DNA from: Pedobacter sp. BAL39
GTDB taxonomy: Bacteria > Bacteroidota > Bacteroidia > Sphingobacteriales > Sphingobacteriaceae
Direction of reading: 5' to 3'
NCBI RefSeq assembly: GCF_000170795.1
Contig: NZ_ABCM01000012.1
Location: 62,001 to 126,000, forward strand
DNA length: 64,000 nt
The position numbers and the translations under genes are program-made. The notes under the pieces are model-generated. The model made no database searches. It was not told the DNA's origin and saw only the letters and a program-made list of their open reading frames with translations. Within the stretch, counting starts at the first letter, position 1. Every line of letters begins with the position of its first letter. Of this stretch, positions 25,433-34,666 are shown one piece after another.

Positions 25433-28357
25433 ATGAAAAAAAACCAGTTTATTTCCTTAGCAATCTATGCAATGAAATTTTCGATATACCAGATAATTGC
25501 CATTTCCATCTTTAACATCACCGCCTTTTCGAAAGGCGTAGATGCACAGGGGGTCCTGGACAAGCAGCTTTCCTTAAAAGCTGAGCAGCAAAACATTAAA
25601 ACCATCATCGATAAAGTGGAGGAGCTTACTCATGTAAAATTTGTTTATGGTCCCAAGTCGATCAATTCCAGCAGGAGGACCTCTATCCATGCCGTGAATG
25701 AAAAGCTAGGCGGCTTCCTTGAGAAACTGCTGAAACCCTATGATGTCAGCTATAAAGTGATCAATGACCGCATTTTACTATATGCAGACAACGATGGTAG
25801 CACGACGCAGCTCGTTGATGTCATTGTGAACGGAAAAGTTTCCGATAGCAAAGGCAGTGGATTGCCGGGCGTGAGTGTCTCCTTAAAGGGGACAACAACC
25901 GGTACGCTGACAGATGTCAATGGGCAGTTTGCCCTAAAGGTGGCGACAGCAGGCAACTACACCATCAGCTTTACCTATATCGGGTACATCACGAAAGAGG
26001 TCAACATCAACATCAATGAAGCGCAGAAGCCGATTGAGATTTCGCTTTCGGAGGATGCTTTGCAGCTTGACGGCGTGGTGGTTACCGGCGGTGGTAACCC
26101 TAAAAAGAAACTGGAATCCAGTGTGGCACTGACCTCCATCAGCAATAAGGACATCGTCAACAGGGCTCCACTGAACAGCATCGACCTCCTGAAAGCCGTA
26201 CCCGGACTGACTGTGGAGAGCACTGGTGGTGATGGTCCGGGCAACGTTTGGGTGAGGGGCTTCCCACAACAGGGAGGATATATTTTCCTGGGCATCCAGG
26301 AAGATGGCCTACCACTATTGCCTACGGGCTTTAACTCTACACCTTCCATCGATCAATATTACAAAACCGACCTGACCATACAGAATGTAGAAGCCATCAG
26401 GGGTGGCAATGCCTCTATCATCCAGGCCAATACTCCTGGTGCTGTGGTCAACAACATCAGTTATGCCGGTGCCGAGAAAGCATATGGACAGTTTAAATTT
26501 ACCACCGGTCTTTCTCAGGGTTTATATCGCGTAGATGCAAATACAGGTGGTAAACTCAGCGATTTGGTGAAGTATAACATCGGAGGTTTCTACCGCAGCG
26601 ACAACGGGGTGGTAAATCCTGGCTTCAAACCAGCAAATGCCGGTGGACAGATCAAAGGGAACATGACTTTCAGCTTCAAGAACAACAAAGGTTTTGTACG
26701 CGTATATGGAAAATACCTGAACGATAAAGTGCAGTGGTTACTCACCAGTTACTACCCTTATGACGGAACGGGAAAACCACGTAAATATGGAAATTTCGAC
26801 ATGGTTACCCAGTCGATCACGCCAATGCAGACTGCATGGGAATATAGCGACCCAACCGGAAAATCACATTCTTTTAACCTGGAAGATGGCATGCATACCC
26901 GTCTGGGCTCCGGGGGGTTCCAGTTCAACTATACGACAGACAACGGATGGCAGATGGTGAATAACTTCCGCTATCAGAATACCCATACCAATAGCACCTC
27001 ATCCACACCTGTTGGCATCACAGCAAGAACCACAACCACACCTTATTATTACACAAACGGCGAAGCAGCACCTTTTGCCGCCGGAGACCAGGTCATTACC
27101 AACTCATCGGGTGGACAGCTCAACAGCGACGTTCAGATTGTGGATTACCTGGACCTGAAAAAAACCATTAAAAACCATAGCATCAACATCGGTGGAGGGG
27201 TACATATTTACAATAGGGATGACCTTCGATACGCATTCAGGACCTATTCGGAATTTAAAGAAAATCCAAACATCCTGATCCAGGCGCCGGCAAACAGCTC
27301 CCGCATCATTCAGACAAAAACAACCTTTATCGGTGATACCAGGACACTTTCTGCCTACGCAAGCGATGAAGTGAAACTGGGTGAGCAATGGAGGGTAGAC
27401 CTCGGTGTCAGGGTGGACAACCAGAATGTAGACGGTAAAAGACCTTTTTATGCTTTTAATACCGATGGAACGCCGAACTACAGGGCAGCATCAAACCCTA
27501 CCATTGCGGGTTATACCGACTATAACGAAACCATCACCAACTGGGCCGCTTCTATTGGACTGAACTACAAAATAAATACCACGTCCAGCTTATTTGCAAG
27601 AGCTACAAGGGCCTACAACGCACCAAATATTGCTGATTATAATGCTACTGCTTACAATCCTGACAACATTAAGGACCGCCCGGTATACCTTGCAGAACTG
27701 GGTTATAAATACGCAAAGAATGACCTGGCCATATTTGCTTCAGGAAGTTATTCAGCCATCAAGAATGTTTCCCTAGCCATCAATGTACCTACAACAGCAG
27801 CGGGTCTTCAGGCGCTGATCGCCTTTGGTTCCACCAGAACATGGAGTGCGGAATATGAAGTATCCTACAAATTATTTAAACCGCTGAGCCTGAGATTCAC
27901 AGGAACCATTCAGGACTCAAAATATACTGACTACACGGCTTCAACAGCATCAAATGCCGCAGTTGCTGCAGAATTTGGCGACAGGACCTACAGCTTCACA
28001 GGCAACAGGACGGAACGTGTACCAGTGATCAATACAGAGCTTTCTGCAAATTATGAATTCGGAAAAGCAAACCTGTACGTTTCAGGAAACTACATTGGCA
28101 GCAGGTTCACCTCTCCAAGCAGCAGTTACAAACTTCCTGCATACATCATCATGCGTGGTGGTGCAGGTTATAAACTGGCGAAAAAAGTAGACATGAGGTT
28201 CTGGGTAGACAACCTGCTGAATGCACGTGTGCTGACCGAAGGAGATGTCCGGGGAGATCAATTCCGTGACTTCTCCGCAATCACACCAGGCACATTGCAA
28301 ATTGGAAGGACGTTATTGCAACGTACTTTCTGGGCTTCATTAGCCTATTCATTTTAA
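25433..28357 (+). CDS. FecA-like TonB-dependent receptor with STN signalling domain
   Basis: 974-residue outer membrane receptor that both transports and signals. A long signal segment (ends VDAQG near 39) is followed by an STN domain (about 43-118, QLSLKAEQQNIKTIIDKVEE), a CarboxypepD_reg-like domain (about 125-210, VNGKVSDSKGSGLPGVSVS), plug (about 215-340, with VPGLTVESTGG and EAIRGGNASI) and barrel ending LAYSF. The plug lacks the SusC hallmark and no susD follows, so it is FecA-like. With the upstream ECF sigma and FecR it forms a self-regulated import unit. The catabolic genes downstream suggest a glycoside or sugar derivative as ligand; iron chelates remain possible. Confidence 0.9.
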   Translation: MKKNQFISLAIYAMKFSIYQIIAISIFNITAFSKGVDAQGVLDKQLSLKAEQQNIKTIIDKVEELTHVKFVYGPKSINSSRRTSIHAVNEKLGGFLEKLLKPYDVSYKVINDRILLYADNDGSTTQLVDVIVNGKVSDSKGSGLPGVSVSLKGTTTGTLTDVNGQFALKVATAGNYTISFTYIGYITKEVNININEAQKPIEISLSEDALQLDGVVVTGGGNPKKKLESSVALTSISNKDIVNRAPLNSIDLLKAVPGLTVESTGGDGPGNVWVRGFPQQGGYIFLGIQEDGLPLLPTGFNSTPSIDQYYKTDLTIQNVEAIRGGNASIIQANTPGAVVNNISYAGAEKAYGQFKFTTGLSQGLYRVDANTGGKLSDLVKYNIGGFYRSDNGVVNPGFKPANAGGQIKGNMTFSFKNNKGFVRVYGKYLNDKVQWLLTSYYPYDGTGKPRKYGNFDMVTQSITPMQTAWEYSDPTGKSHSFNLEDGMHTRLGSGGFQFNYTTDNGWQMVNNFRYQNTHTNSTSSTPVGITARTTTTPYYYTNGEAAPFAAGDQVITNSSGGQLNSDVQIVDYLDLKKTIKNHSINIGGGVHIYNRDDLRYAFRTYSEFKENPNILIQAPANSSRIIQTKTTFIGDTRTLSAYASDEVKLGEQWRVDLGVRVDNQNVDGKRPFYAFNTDGTPNYRAASNPTIAGYTDYNETITNWAASIGLNYKINTTSSLFARATRAYNAPNIADYNATAYNPDNIKDRPVYLAELGYKYAKNDLAIFASGSYSAIKNVSLAINVPTTAAGLQALIAFGSTRTWSAEYEVSYKLFKPLSLRFTGTIQDSKYTDYTASTASNAAVAAEFGDRTYSFTGNRTERVPVINTELSANYEFGKANLYVSGNYIGSRFTSPSSSYKLPAYIIMRGGAGYKLAKKVDMRFWVDNLLNARVLTEGDVRGDQFRDFSAITPGTLQIGRTLLQRTFWASLAYSF

Positions 28358-28366
28358 CGATCAGAT

Positions 28367-28398
28367 TTCGCCATCCTGAGATTAATCAGGATGGCGAA
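28367..28398 (+). terminator. Hairpin after the TonB receptor
   Basis: Perfect 13-bp stem TTCGCCATCCTGA (28367-28379) and complement (28386-28398), loop of 6. It is not followed by a T run, so it may act as an RNA-stability element or a leaky terminator between the receptor and the TIM-barrel gene that starts 33 bp later. Confidence 0.6.
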
Positions 28399-28430
28399 TA
28401 TCAATTGTCAACATTCAACATCATATTGAT

Positions 28431-29366
28431 ATGAGTACTAGAAGAAAGTTTTTACAGCAAACAAGTATAGCCGCAGCAGCGGCTTTTCTGGGTCAGTCGG
28501 CATTTGCCTCTTCCCTTTCTCGAACTTCAACCGTTTCTCCGCTGGAGGGTGCAGGAATTGATAAGCTGGGCATACAGTTATTTACACTAAGAGATGTCCT
28601 GAACAAAGACGTCAAAGCGGTCATTCCAAAGCTGGCCACCATTGGATACAACAATGTTGAAACCTACTACGGGTATCCCGGAGCTTACACCACCAAAGGT
28701 TTCTGGGGGCTTGACGCCAAAGAATTCAAGGCATTATTGAGAGATAATGGCATGAGCAGCCCTTCCGGCCATTACAATGTAACTGAGTTCCTGACAGAAG
28801 GCGGCAATGAAGAAATGTTGAAGAATCATATTGAAACCGCTGCTTCCGTCGGGCAGCATTATTTTGTGATCCCTGCAGTTCCAACTCCCGTCAGGCAGGA
28901 CGGCACTGCCGAAGACTATAAAAAGCTTGCCGTCAAATTTAACCGGGCTGCAGAATTGTGCAAGACTTCTGGCCTGAAGCTCGCTTACCATAACCACAAT
29001 TTCGAATTCAAACCACTGGGTGATACCGATGGGTATACCATTCTCCTTAAAGAAACCGATCCCGCACTGGTCAGCTTTGAACTGGACCTCTTCTGGGCGA
29101 TCAATGCAGGCAAGGATCCGCTCATTTTATTCAATGAAAACAAAGGAAGATTTAAAATGTGGCATGTGAAAGATATGGATAAGGCCGATAAAAACGTTTA
29201 CACTGAAGTAGGTAGCGGCAGCATCAACTTTAAGCCGATCTTTGCTGAGGCAAAAAAGGCAGGACTAGCGCATATTTTCATCGAACAGGACGTCATCAAG
29301 ATTGATCCCTACGATAGCGTTACGCAAAGTATTGCCTATGTAAAGCGTCAATTATTGCGACAGTAA
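28431..29366 (+). CDS. Tat-exported sugar phosphate isomerase/epimerase-like TIM barrel (AP_endonuc_2), copy 1
   Basis: Xylose-isomerase-like TIM barrel of 311 residues with a twin-arginine signal (STRRKFLQQ then a hydrophobic run to about 27), so it acts in the periplasm although its family name implies cytosolic sugar phosphates. Metal-ligand motifs are visible: KLAYHNHNFEF (about 184-194), FELDLFW and MWHVKDMDKAD, plus a terminal Glu in FIEQD. Members of this fold act as epimerases and, in 3-keto-glycoside catabolism, as lyases. It closely resembles the protein at 39033-39905, sharing GIQLFTLRDV-type, NHNFEF, MWHVKDMDKA and EVGSGSI motifs. It leads the locus directly after the receptor. 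Confidence 0.85.
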   Translation: MSTRRKFLQQTSIAAAAAFLGQSAFASSLSRTSTVSPLEGAGIDKLGIQLFTLRDVLNKDVKAVIPKLATIGYNNVETYYGYPGAYTTKGFWGLDAKEFKALLRDNGMSSPSGHYNVTEFLTEGGNEEMLKNHIETAASVGQHYFVIPAVPTPVRQDGTAEDYKKLAVKFNRAAELCKTSGLKLAYHNHNFEFKPLGDTDGYTILLKETDPALVSFELDLFWAINAGKDPLILFNENKGRFKMWHVKDMDKADKNVYTEVGSGSINFKPIFAEAKKAGLAHIFIEQDVIKIDPYDSVTQSIAYVKRQLLRQ

Positions 29367-29484
29367 CAAAAATATTATATAGTTACTTTAACGTGTAATG
29401 TTGACACTAACCAGTATTTTTTTACTAATATTACAAAACGAACACATATTTAACCTATATAAACACCATCAAAACCGCCTAAGT

Positions 29485-30144
29485 ATGGACAGACGAGAAG
29501 CTGTAAAGAGTGTTGCCTTTTTATTGGGGGGCGCACTATCTGCAACTACTATCGGAGTATTTTTAGATAGTTGCAATTCACCATCCACTAAAACAAATGG
29601 TAAGTTATTTTCCGCGGATCAGGAGTTGATGCTTGCTGAAGCTGCAGACATCATCATTCCAACCACGACATCCCCGGGTGCGAAGGCTGCCGGTGTGGGT
29701 CCATGGATCGCCATGATGATTAAAGAATGTTATCCTGAAGACGCACAAACCGCCTTTACCAAAGGATTAGAGGACCTCGAAAAGCAGTCGAAAGACGCCT
29801 ACAAAAAGTCATACCTCGAAATTACGGTTGCCCAGCGACAGGAGCTCATGAATAAATTGAGAGAAGAGACCATTGCAAATACTAAAATTGACCAGGAAAA
29901 GCTGGACAAAGAATACCAGGACCTTAACCAGAAAAAATCAGAAAAGGAAAATCCCGGACAAGCCATGCTGCCAAAGGATAAACCGAAGACGGCGCCGAAC
30001 TTCTTCGCCATCTTGAGGGACCTCACCCTCCTGGGCTACTTTACCTCCGAAATCGGCGCTACAAAAGCTTACGATTATGTGCACATCCCTGGACGTTATG
30101 ATGGATGTGTAGATCTGAAACCAGGTCAGCGAGTTTGGGCATAA
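29485..30144 (+). CDS. Tat-signal small subunit of a GMC dehydrogenase (gluconate 2-dehydrogenase subunit 3 family)
   Basis: 219 residues from the ATG at 29485, preferred over an upstream in-frame start because it places the twin-arginine motif MDRREAVKS at the N-terminus, followed by a hydrophobic segment and SCNS. The body (about 45-215) has the subunit-3 pattern: FSADQELMLAEAADIIIPTTTSPGAKAAGVGPWIAMM and a C-terminal FTSEIGATKAYDYVHIPGRYDGC. In known FAD glucose, gluconate and sorbitol dehydrogenases this subunit carries the Tat signal for the signal-less catalytic subunit. A Lys/Glu-rich insertion lies at about 130-165. The GMC gene follows after 20 bp. Confidence 0.88.
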   Translation: MDRREAVKSVAFLLGGALSATTIGVFLDSCNSPSTKTNGKLFSADQELMLAEAADIIIPTTTSPGAKAAGVGPWIAMMIKECYPEDAQTAFTKGLEDLEKQSKDAYKKSYLEITVAQRQELMNKLREETIANTKIDQEKLDKEYQDLNQKKSEKENPGQAMLPKDKPKTAPNFFAILRDLTLLGYFTSEIGATKAYDYVHIPGRYDGCVDLKPGQRVWA

Positions 30145-30164
30145 ACCTTTTTATCAAATAAAAA

Positions 30165-31868
30165 ATGAGCAATCTAAATACTAAGGCAACAGCACAGAAC
30201 ACCTATGATGCCATCGTTGTCGGATCAGGAATCAGTGGCGGCTGGGCTGCAAAAGAACTTACCGAAAAAGGACTGAAGGTCCTGCTCCTTGAGCGCGGCA
30301 GAAACATTGAACATATAAAAGACTATACCACGGCGATGAAAAAGCCATGGGAATTTGAACACCGCGGCCGCCTGACCGAAGCGCAAAAAGAAGCACACCC
30401 GGTACAGAAGAGAGATTATCCTTACCAGGAGTTTAATGAAAGCTTCTGGGTAAATGACCACGATTGCCCTTATACAGAAGTTAAACGTTTTGACTGGTAC
30501 AGGGGTTTCCACGTTGGTGGAAAATCATTGATGTGGGGCCGTCAGAGCTACCGCTTCAGCGACCTGAATTTTGAAGAAAATGCAAAGGATGGGCATGGTG
30601 TAGACTGGCCAATCCGTTATAAGGACCTCTCTCCATGGTATGACTATGTAGAGAAGTTCATTGGTGTGAGTGGATCGAACGAAAACTGGCCAGCACTGCC
30701 AGACGGCCATTTCCTGCCACCAATGGAGATGAACTGTGTAGAGAAAGATGTAAAAAAACGTATTGAGTCCAAATGGGCAAAATCGCGTATCATCACCATG
30801 GGACGTACAGCAAACCTGACTGTAGAACATGGTGGCAGGGGCAAATGTCAGTACCGCAATCTGTGCAGTCGCGGATGCCCTTTTGGTGCCTACTTCAGTA
30901 CCCAATCCTCTACCCTCCCTGCAGCAGTCGCTACCGGCAACCTGACCTTACGTCCTTTCTCCCTGGTGAACACCATCATCTACGATAAAGAAACACAAAA
31001 GGCCAAAGGGGTAGTGGTTATTGACTCAGAAACCAAGGAAACCATTGAGTATTTTGCGAAAATTGTATTCGTAAACGGCTCTACCCTGGGATCTACCTTC
31101 CTGCTACTGAATTCCACTTCTGATGAACATCCCAACGGGCTGGGCAATGGCAGTGGCCAGCTGGGACATAACCTGATGGACCACCACTTCCGTTGTGGTG
31201 CTTCAGGACGTGCCGAAGGCTTTGACGACAAATACACTTATGGAAGACGTGCCAATGGGATTTACGTACCGAGGTACAGAAATCTTGGCAATGAAAAACG
31301 CGATTATGTAAGAGGGTTCGGTTACCAGGGCGGTGCAAGCCGCGGCAACTGGCACTCTGAGATTGCAGAGATGGCTTTCGGTGAGGAGTTTAAAAATCTG
31401 ATGACTACACCGGGTGCATGGACCATGGGCCTTGGTGGATTCGGTGAATCTTTACCTTATTTCGAGAACCGCGTATACATCGATAAAGATAAAAAAGACA
31501 AATGGGGTCAGCCTGTGCTTGCCATCGACTGCGAGTTTAAAGACAACGAAGCAAAAATGCGCGTTGATATGATGAACGATGCGGCCGAGATGCTCGAGGC
31601 TGCCGGCATCAAGGATGTTAAAACTTACGACAATGGTTCTGCCCCAGGTATGGCCATTCACGAAATGGGTACGGCACGTATGGGCCATGACCCTAAAACA
31701 TCTGTACTGAACAAATGGAACCAGATGCACGAAGTGAAGAACGTATTTGTTACCGACGGTTCCTGTATGGCTTCAGCAGCGTGTCAGAATCCTTCGCTTA
31801 CCTATATGGCCCTTACAGCCAGGGCTTGCGACCATGCGGTAACAGAGCTGAAAAAAGGCAACCTTTAA
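30165..31868 (+). CDS. GMC-family FAD dehydrogenase, catalytic subunit with Fe-S-type Cys motif
   Basis: 567-residue flavoprotein. The FAD-binding motif VVGSGISGGWAAKEL starts near residue 18, and ends with the GMC active site: a His in AIHEMGTARMG and the Asn in CQNPSLTYMALT. There is no export signal, so periplasmic location would depend on hitchhiking with the Tat-signal subunit encoded upstream. Cys228, Cys234 and Cys238 (CQYRNLCSRGC, C-x5-C-x3-C) match the spacing of the 3Fe-4S ligands in FAD glucose dehydrogenase of Burkholderia cepacia. Context suggests a glucoside 3-dehydrogenase that makes 3-keto-glycosides and passes electrons to a cytochrome c. Glucose or polyol oxidation is the alternative. 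A terminator follows. Confidence 0.88.
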   Translation: MSNLNTKATAQNTYDAIVVGSGISGGWAAKELTEKGLKVLLLERGRNIEHIKDYTTAMKKPWEFEHRGRLTEAQKEAHPVQKRDYPYQEFNESFWVNDHDCPYTEVKRFDWYRGFHVGGKSLMWGRQSYRFSDLNFEENAKDGHGVDWPIRYKDLSPWYDYVEKFIGVSGSNENWPALPDGHFLPPMEMNCVEKDVKKRIESKWAKSRIITMGRTANLTVEHGGRGKCQYRNLCSRGCPFGAYFSTQSSTLPAAVATGNLTLRPFSLVNTIIYDKETQKAKGVVVIDSETKETIEYFAKIVFVNGSTLGSTFLLLNSTSDEHPNGLGNGSGQLGHNLMDHHFRCGASGRAEGFDDKYTYGRRANGIYVPRYRNLGNEKRDYVRGFGYQGGASRGNWHSEIAEMAFGEEFKNLMTTPGAWTMGLGGFGESLPYFENRVYIDKDKKDKWGQPVLAIDCEFKDNEAKMRVDMMNDAAEMLEAAGIKDVKTYDNGSAPGMAIHEMGTARMGHDPKTSVLNKWNQMHEVKNVFVTDGSCMASAACQNPSLTYMALTARACDHAVTELKKGNL

Positions 31869-31874
31869 AATTTT

Positions 31875-31913
31875 GCCTGTGATGACTAAAGTCATTGCGG
31901 GCTTCATTTTTTT
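31875..31913 (+). terminator. Terminator after the GMC dehydrogenase gene
   Basis: A 13-pair stem including G-T wobbles (31875-31887 with 31890-31902) followed by TTCATTTTTTT. It splits the catabolic locus into an upstream unit (TIM barrel, subunit 3, GMC) and a downstream unit from 31973. Confidence 0.7.
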
Positions 31914-31932
31914 AACGAGATTTATAACCTGT

Positions 31933-31946
31933 GTACTAAACAGTAC
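31933..31946. promoter_or_regulatory. Inverted repeat before the second catabolic operon
   Basis: GTACT-aaac-AGTAC, a 14-bp inverted repeat 27 bp upstream of the ATG at 31973. Position fits an operator for the operon that runs to 39905. No regulator gene is adjacent, so who binds it is unknown. Confidence 0.3.
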
Positions 31947-31972
31947 TAACATTAAAAAATAAAAATATTCTG

Positions 31973-33133
31973 ATGACGAACAGAAAGATGAGAATGGGCA
32001 TGGTTGGTGGTGGCAAAGATGCCTTTATAGGCGCCGTTCACCGCATTGCTGCAAATATGGATGGGCAGGTAGAATTTTGCTGCGGAGCCCTGAGCGTGAA
32101 CCCCGAAGTTGGCCGCGAATCTGGCAAAGCGTTGTTTCTTGATGATGACCGCATTTATTCGGACTATATGGAGATGATCGAAAAAGAAAGCCAGCTACCT
32201 GAAGGGGTACGGATGGACTTCCTAACCATTGTTACTCCCAACTTCGCACATTTTGCTCCTGCAATGATGGCCCTTGATCATGGTTTCCATGTCGTTATCG
32301 AAAAACCAATCGCTTTATCTCTCGACGAAGCAAAACAACTCCAGCAGAAAGTGGACGAAACAGGACTGGTATTGTGCCTCACACATACCTATTCCGGCTA
32401 TCCGATGGTCAAACAGGCACGTCAGATGGTGAAAGAAGATAAACTCGGTGCCATCCGTAAAGTGATGGTAGAGTACCCTCAGGGATGGTTGAGCACTCTG
32501 ACTGAAAAAGAAGGAAACTCCGGCGCAGCCTGGCGTACCGATCCTGCAAAGAGTGGTAAAAGCGGGTCTATGGGTGACATAGGCACACATGCTGCACAGC
32601 TTGCTGAATACATCTCCGGATTAAAGATCACCAAACTGTGTGCTGACCTCAACATTGTCGTACCTGGAAGAGGCCTTGATGACGATGGCAACGTATTGCT
32701 GAAGTTTGACAACGGCTCAAATGGCGTACTGATCGCCTCACAGATTGCTGCGGGTGAGGAAAATGCACTGAAGATTAAGGTATATGGAGAAAAAGGCGGA
32801 CTGGAGTGGCACCAGATGGAGCCAAACACCCTGATCTTAAAATGGCTGGACCAGCCGGCACAGATCTACAGAACCGGAAACCCATATCTTTCAGACATTG
32901 CCAAACACAATACCCGTGTTCCCGGAGGACATCCTGAAGGTTACCTGGAGGCTTTCGGAAACATTTATAGAAATTTCGCGTTAACAATATCGGCCCTCAG
33001 AAAAGGAGAACAGCCTACGGAAGCCATGCTGGACTTTCCAAGAGTGGAGGATGGCGTAAGAGGAATGGCTTTCATCGACTCTGTTGTGGCTTCCTCGCAA
33101 TCCGATCTGAAATGGTATGATTTTACACTATAG
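31973..33133 (+). CDS. Cytosolic Gfo/Idh/MocA-family oxidoreductase
   Basis: 386 residues, no signal peptide. N-terminal Rossmann fold (GMVGGGKDAFIGAVHR, about 9-24), the family signature VIEKPIALSLDEAKQL (about 108-123) containing the conserved EKP lysine, and SGSMGDIGTHAAQLAEY with the Asp/His pair expected at the active site. NAD(P)-dependent oxidation or reduction of a sugar, often at C3. First gene of an operon of eight that continues with a TIM-barrel gene 3 bp later. In a 3-keto scheme it would reduce or oxidise the free 3-keto sugar in the cytosol; inositol-type substrates are an alternative. Confidence 0.88.
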   Translation: MTNRKMRMGMVGGGKDAFIGAVHRIAANMDGQVEFCCGALSVNPEVGRESGKALFLDDDRIYSDYMEMIEKESQLPEGVRMDFLTIVTPNFAHFAPAMMALDHGFHVVIEKPIALSLDEAKQLQQKVDETGLVLCLTHTYSGYPMVKQARQMVKEDKLGAIRKVMVEYPQGWLSTLTEKEGNSGAAWRTDPAKSGKSGSMGDIGTHAAQLAEYISGLKITKLCADLNIVVPGRGLDDDGNVLLKFDNGSNGVLIASQIAAGEENALKIKVYGEKGGLEWHQMEPNTLILKWLDQPAQIYRTGNPYLSDIAKHNTRVPGGHPEGYLEAFGNIYRNFALTISALRKGEQPTEAMLDFPRVEDGVRGMAFIDSVVASSQSDLKWYDFTL

Positions 33134-33136
33134 CAA

Positions 33137-34192
33137 ATGACAACAATCAAAGGACCCGGCGTTTTTTTAGCCCAGTTTATTGGAGACGAAGCCCCTTTTA
33201 ATTCCCTGGAATCCATCTGTGAATGGGCAGCAGGACTGGGCTTCAAAGGAATACAAATGCCTACGCTCGACGAACGTTTCATCAACCTGCAGCTGGCTGC
33301 GGAGAGTAAAACTTATGCGGATGAGCTGAAAGGCAAAATCCAGTCGTACGGATTGGAAATCACAGAACTGTCGACACACCTGCAGGGGCAGCTGGTTGCC
33401 GTAAACCCGGCTTATGACCTGGCATTTGATGCCTTTGCTCCTGAACCATACAAAAATAACCCCAAGGCACGTACCGAATGGGCAGTGCAGCAACTGAAAT
33501 ATGCAGCGAAGGCATCACAAAATCTGGGGCTGAATGCACATGCAACCTTCAGCGGATCGCTATTGTGGCACATGTTCCACCCATGGCCCCAAAGACCGGA
33601 AGGTCTTGTGGACGCCGGCTTTACGGAACTAGCCAAACGCTGGATGCCGATCCTGAATGAGTTTGATACCTGCGGCGTGGATGTTTGCTACGAGATCCAC
33701 CCTGGGGAAGACCTTTTCGACGGCATCACCTATGAGATGTTCCTTGAAAAAGTAAACAATCACCCCCGTGCATGTCTGCTGTACGACCCCTCACACTTCG
33801 TGCTGCAGCAGCTGGACTACATTCAATACATCGACTTCTATCACGAAAGAATCAAGGCCTTCCATGTGAAGGACTCCGAATTTAATGCTACCGGCAAACA
33901 AGGAACCTTCGGCGGATACCAAAGCTGGGCCAATCGTGCAGGAAGATACCGCTCCCCGGGTGACGGACAGGTTGATTTCAAAACCATTTTTAGTAAATTG
34001 GCGCAGTACGATTACCAGGGATGGGCAGTAATGGAATGGGAATGCTGCATCAAAGATGCGCAGGTTGGCGCAGCAGAAGGATCGGTGTTCATCAAAGACC
34101 ACATCATCAAAGTGACCGACAGGGCCTTTGATGACTTTGCAGCCTCCGGAGGTAATGACGATTTTAATAAAAAAATCTTAGGTTTAGCTTAA
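33137..34192 (+). CDS. Cytosolic sugar phosphate isomerase/epimerase-like TIM barrel
   Basis: 351-residue AP_endonuc_2-type TIM barrel without signal peptide. It starts 3 bp after the stop of the Gfo/Idh/MocA gene, suggesting translational coupling. Likely metal ligands: Glu in VCYEIHPGED (about 182-191), Asp in CLLYDPSHF, His in KAFHVKDSEF and Glu in AVMEWECC. It is longer than the other three TIM barrels here and belongs to a subgroup commonly placed beside Gfo/Idh/MocA genes in Bacteroidota. Epimerase, isomerase or beta-elimination lyase activity on a keto-sugar is inferred. Confidence 0.85.
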   Translation: MTTIKGPGVFLAQFIGDEAPFNSLESICEWAAGLGFKGIQMPTLDERFINLQLAAESKTYADELKGKIQSYGLEITELSTHLQGQLVAVNPAYDLAFDAFAPEPYKNNPKARTEWAVQQLKYAAKASQNLGLNAHATFSGSLLWHMFHPWPQRPEGLVDAGFTELAKRWMPILNEFDTCGVDVCYEIHPGEDLFDGITYEMFLEKVNNHPRACLLYDPSHFVLQQLDYIQYIDFYHERIKAFHVKDSEFNATGKQGTFGGYQSWANRAGRYRSPGDGQVDFKTIFSKLAQYDYQGWAVMEWECCIKDAQVGAAEGSVFIKDHIIKVTDRAFDDFAASGGNDDFNKKILGLA

Positions 34193-34239
34193 TTTAAGAA
34201 ACACCAGGTAGAATAACACACAAAACCCCAATAAATAAA

Positions 34240-34644
34240 ATGAAACAGAACTTATTTATCGCAGCCTGCTTCGCCGCCGTATTAGCCTCATGTGGTGGAA
34301 GCCCAGAATCCCGTTCAACAAGCACTACATCAACAAGCACATCCGTGGACACCGGCACTACCGTGGCCCCCGCTACGCCATCAGCAAAGCACCCTGGAGA
34401 AATCCTGATTGCGAAGTCTGACTGCATCGGATGCCATAACAAAGTGCAGAAAGTGGTGGGTCCTTCCTACACTGAAGTTGCTGAAAAATATACCAACGAC
34501 GACAAAACTGTTGCCTTACTTGCCGACAAGATCATCGCGGGTGGTAAAGGTGTTTGGGGTGAAGTACCGATGACACCACATGCAAGCCTGTCGAAAGACG
34601 ATGCCAAGGAAATGGTAAAATATATCCTATCTCTCAAAAAATAA
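34240..34644 (+). CDS. Monoheme class I cytochrome c lipoprotein
   Basis: 134-residue periplasmic lipoprotein: lipobox VLASC with Cys18, a Ser/Thr/Pro-rich linker (about 20-50), then a small cytochrome c domain with heme motif CIGCH (Cys62, Cys65, His66) and likely axial Met111 in EVPMTPH. It fits a membrane-tethered electron acceptor for the GMC dehydrogenase encoded 2.4 kb upstream, replacing the multiheme subunit found in many FAD dehydrogenases. It lies within the catabolic operon between the cytosolic TIM-barrel gene and the exported Gfo/Idh/MocA gene. Confidence 0.92.
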   Translation: MKQNLFIAACFAAVLASCGGSPESRSTSTTSTSTSVDTGTTVAPATPSAKHPGEILIAKSDCIGCHNKVQKVVGPSYTEVAEKYTNDDKTVALLADKIIAGGKGVWGEVPMTPHASLSKDDAKEMVKYILSLKK

Positions 34645-34666
34645 ACCTCCTTAAACCTTACCTGAT

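Noticed and set aside
29398..29484. Upstream start for the dehydrogenase small subunit
   Set aside because: It would put 29 residues before the twin-arginine motif; the ATG at 29485 places the motif at the N-terminus as in the family.
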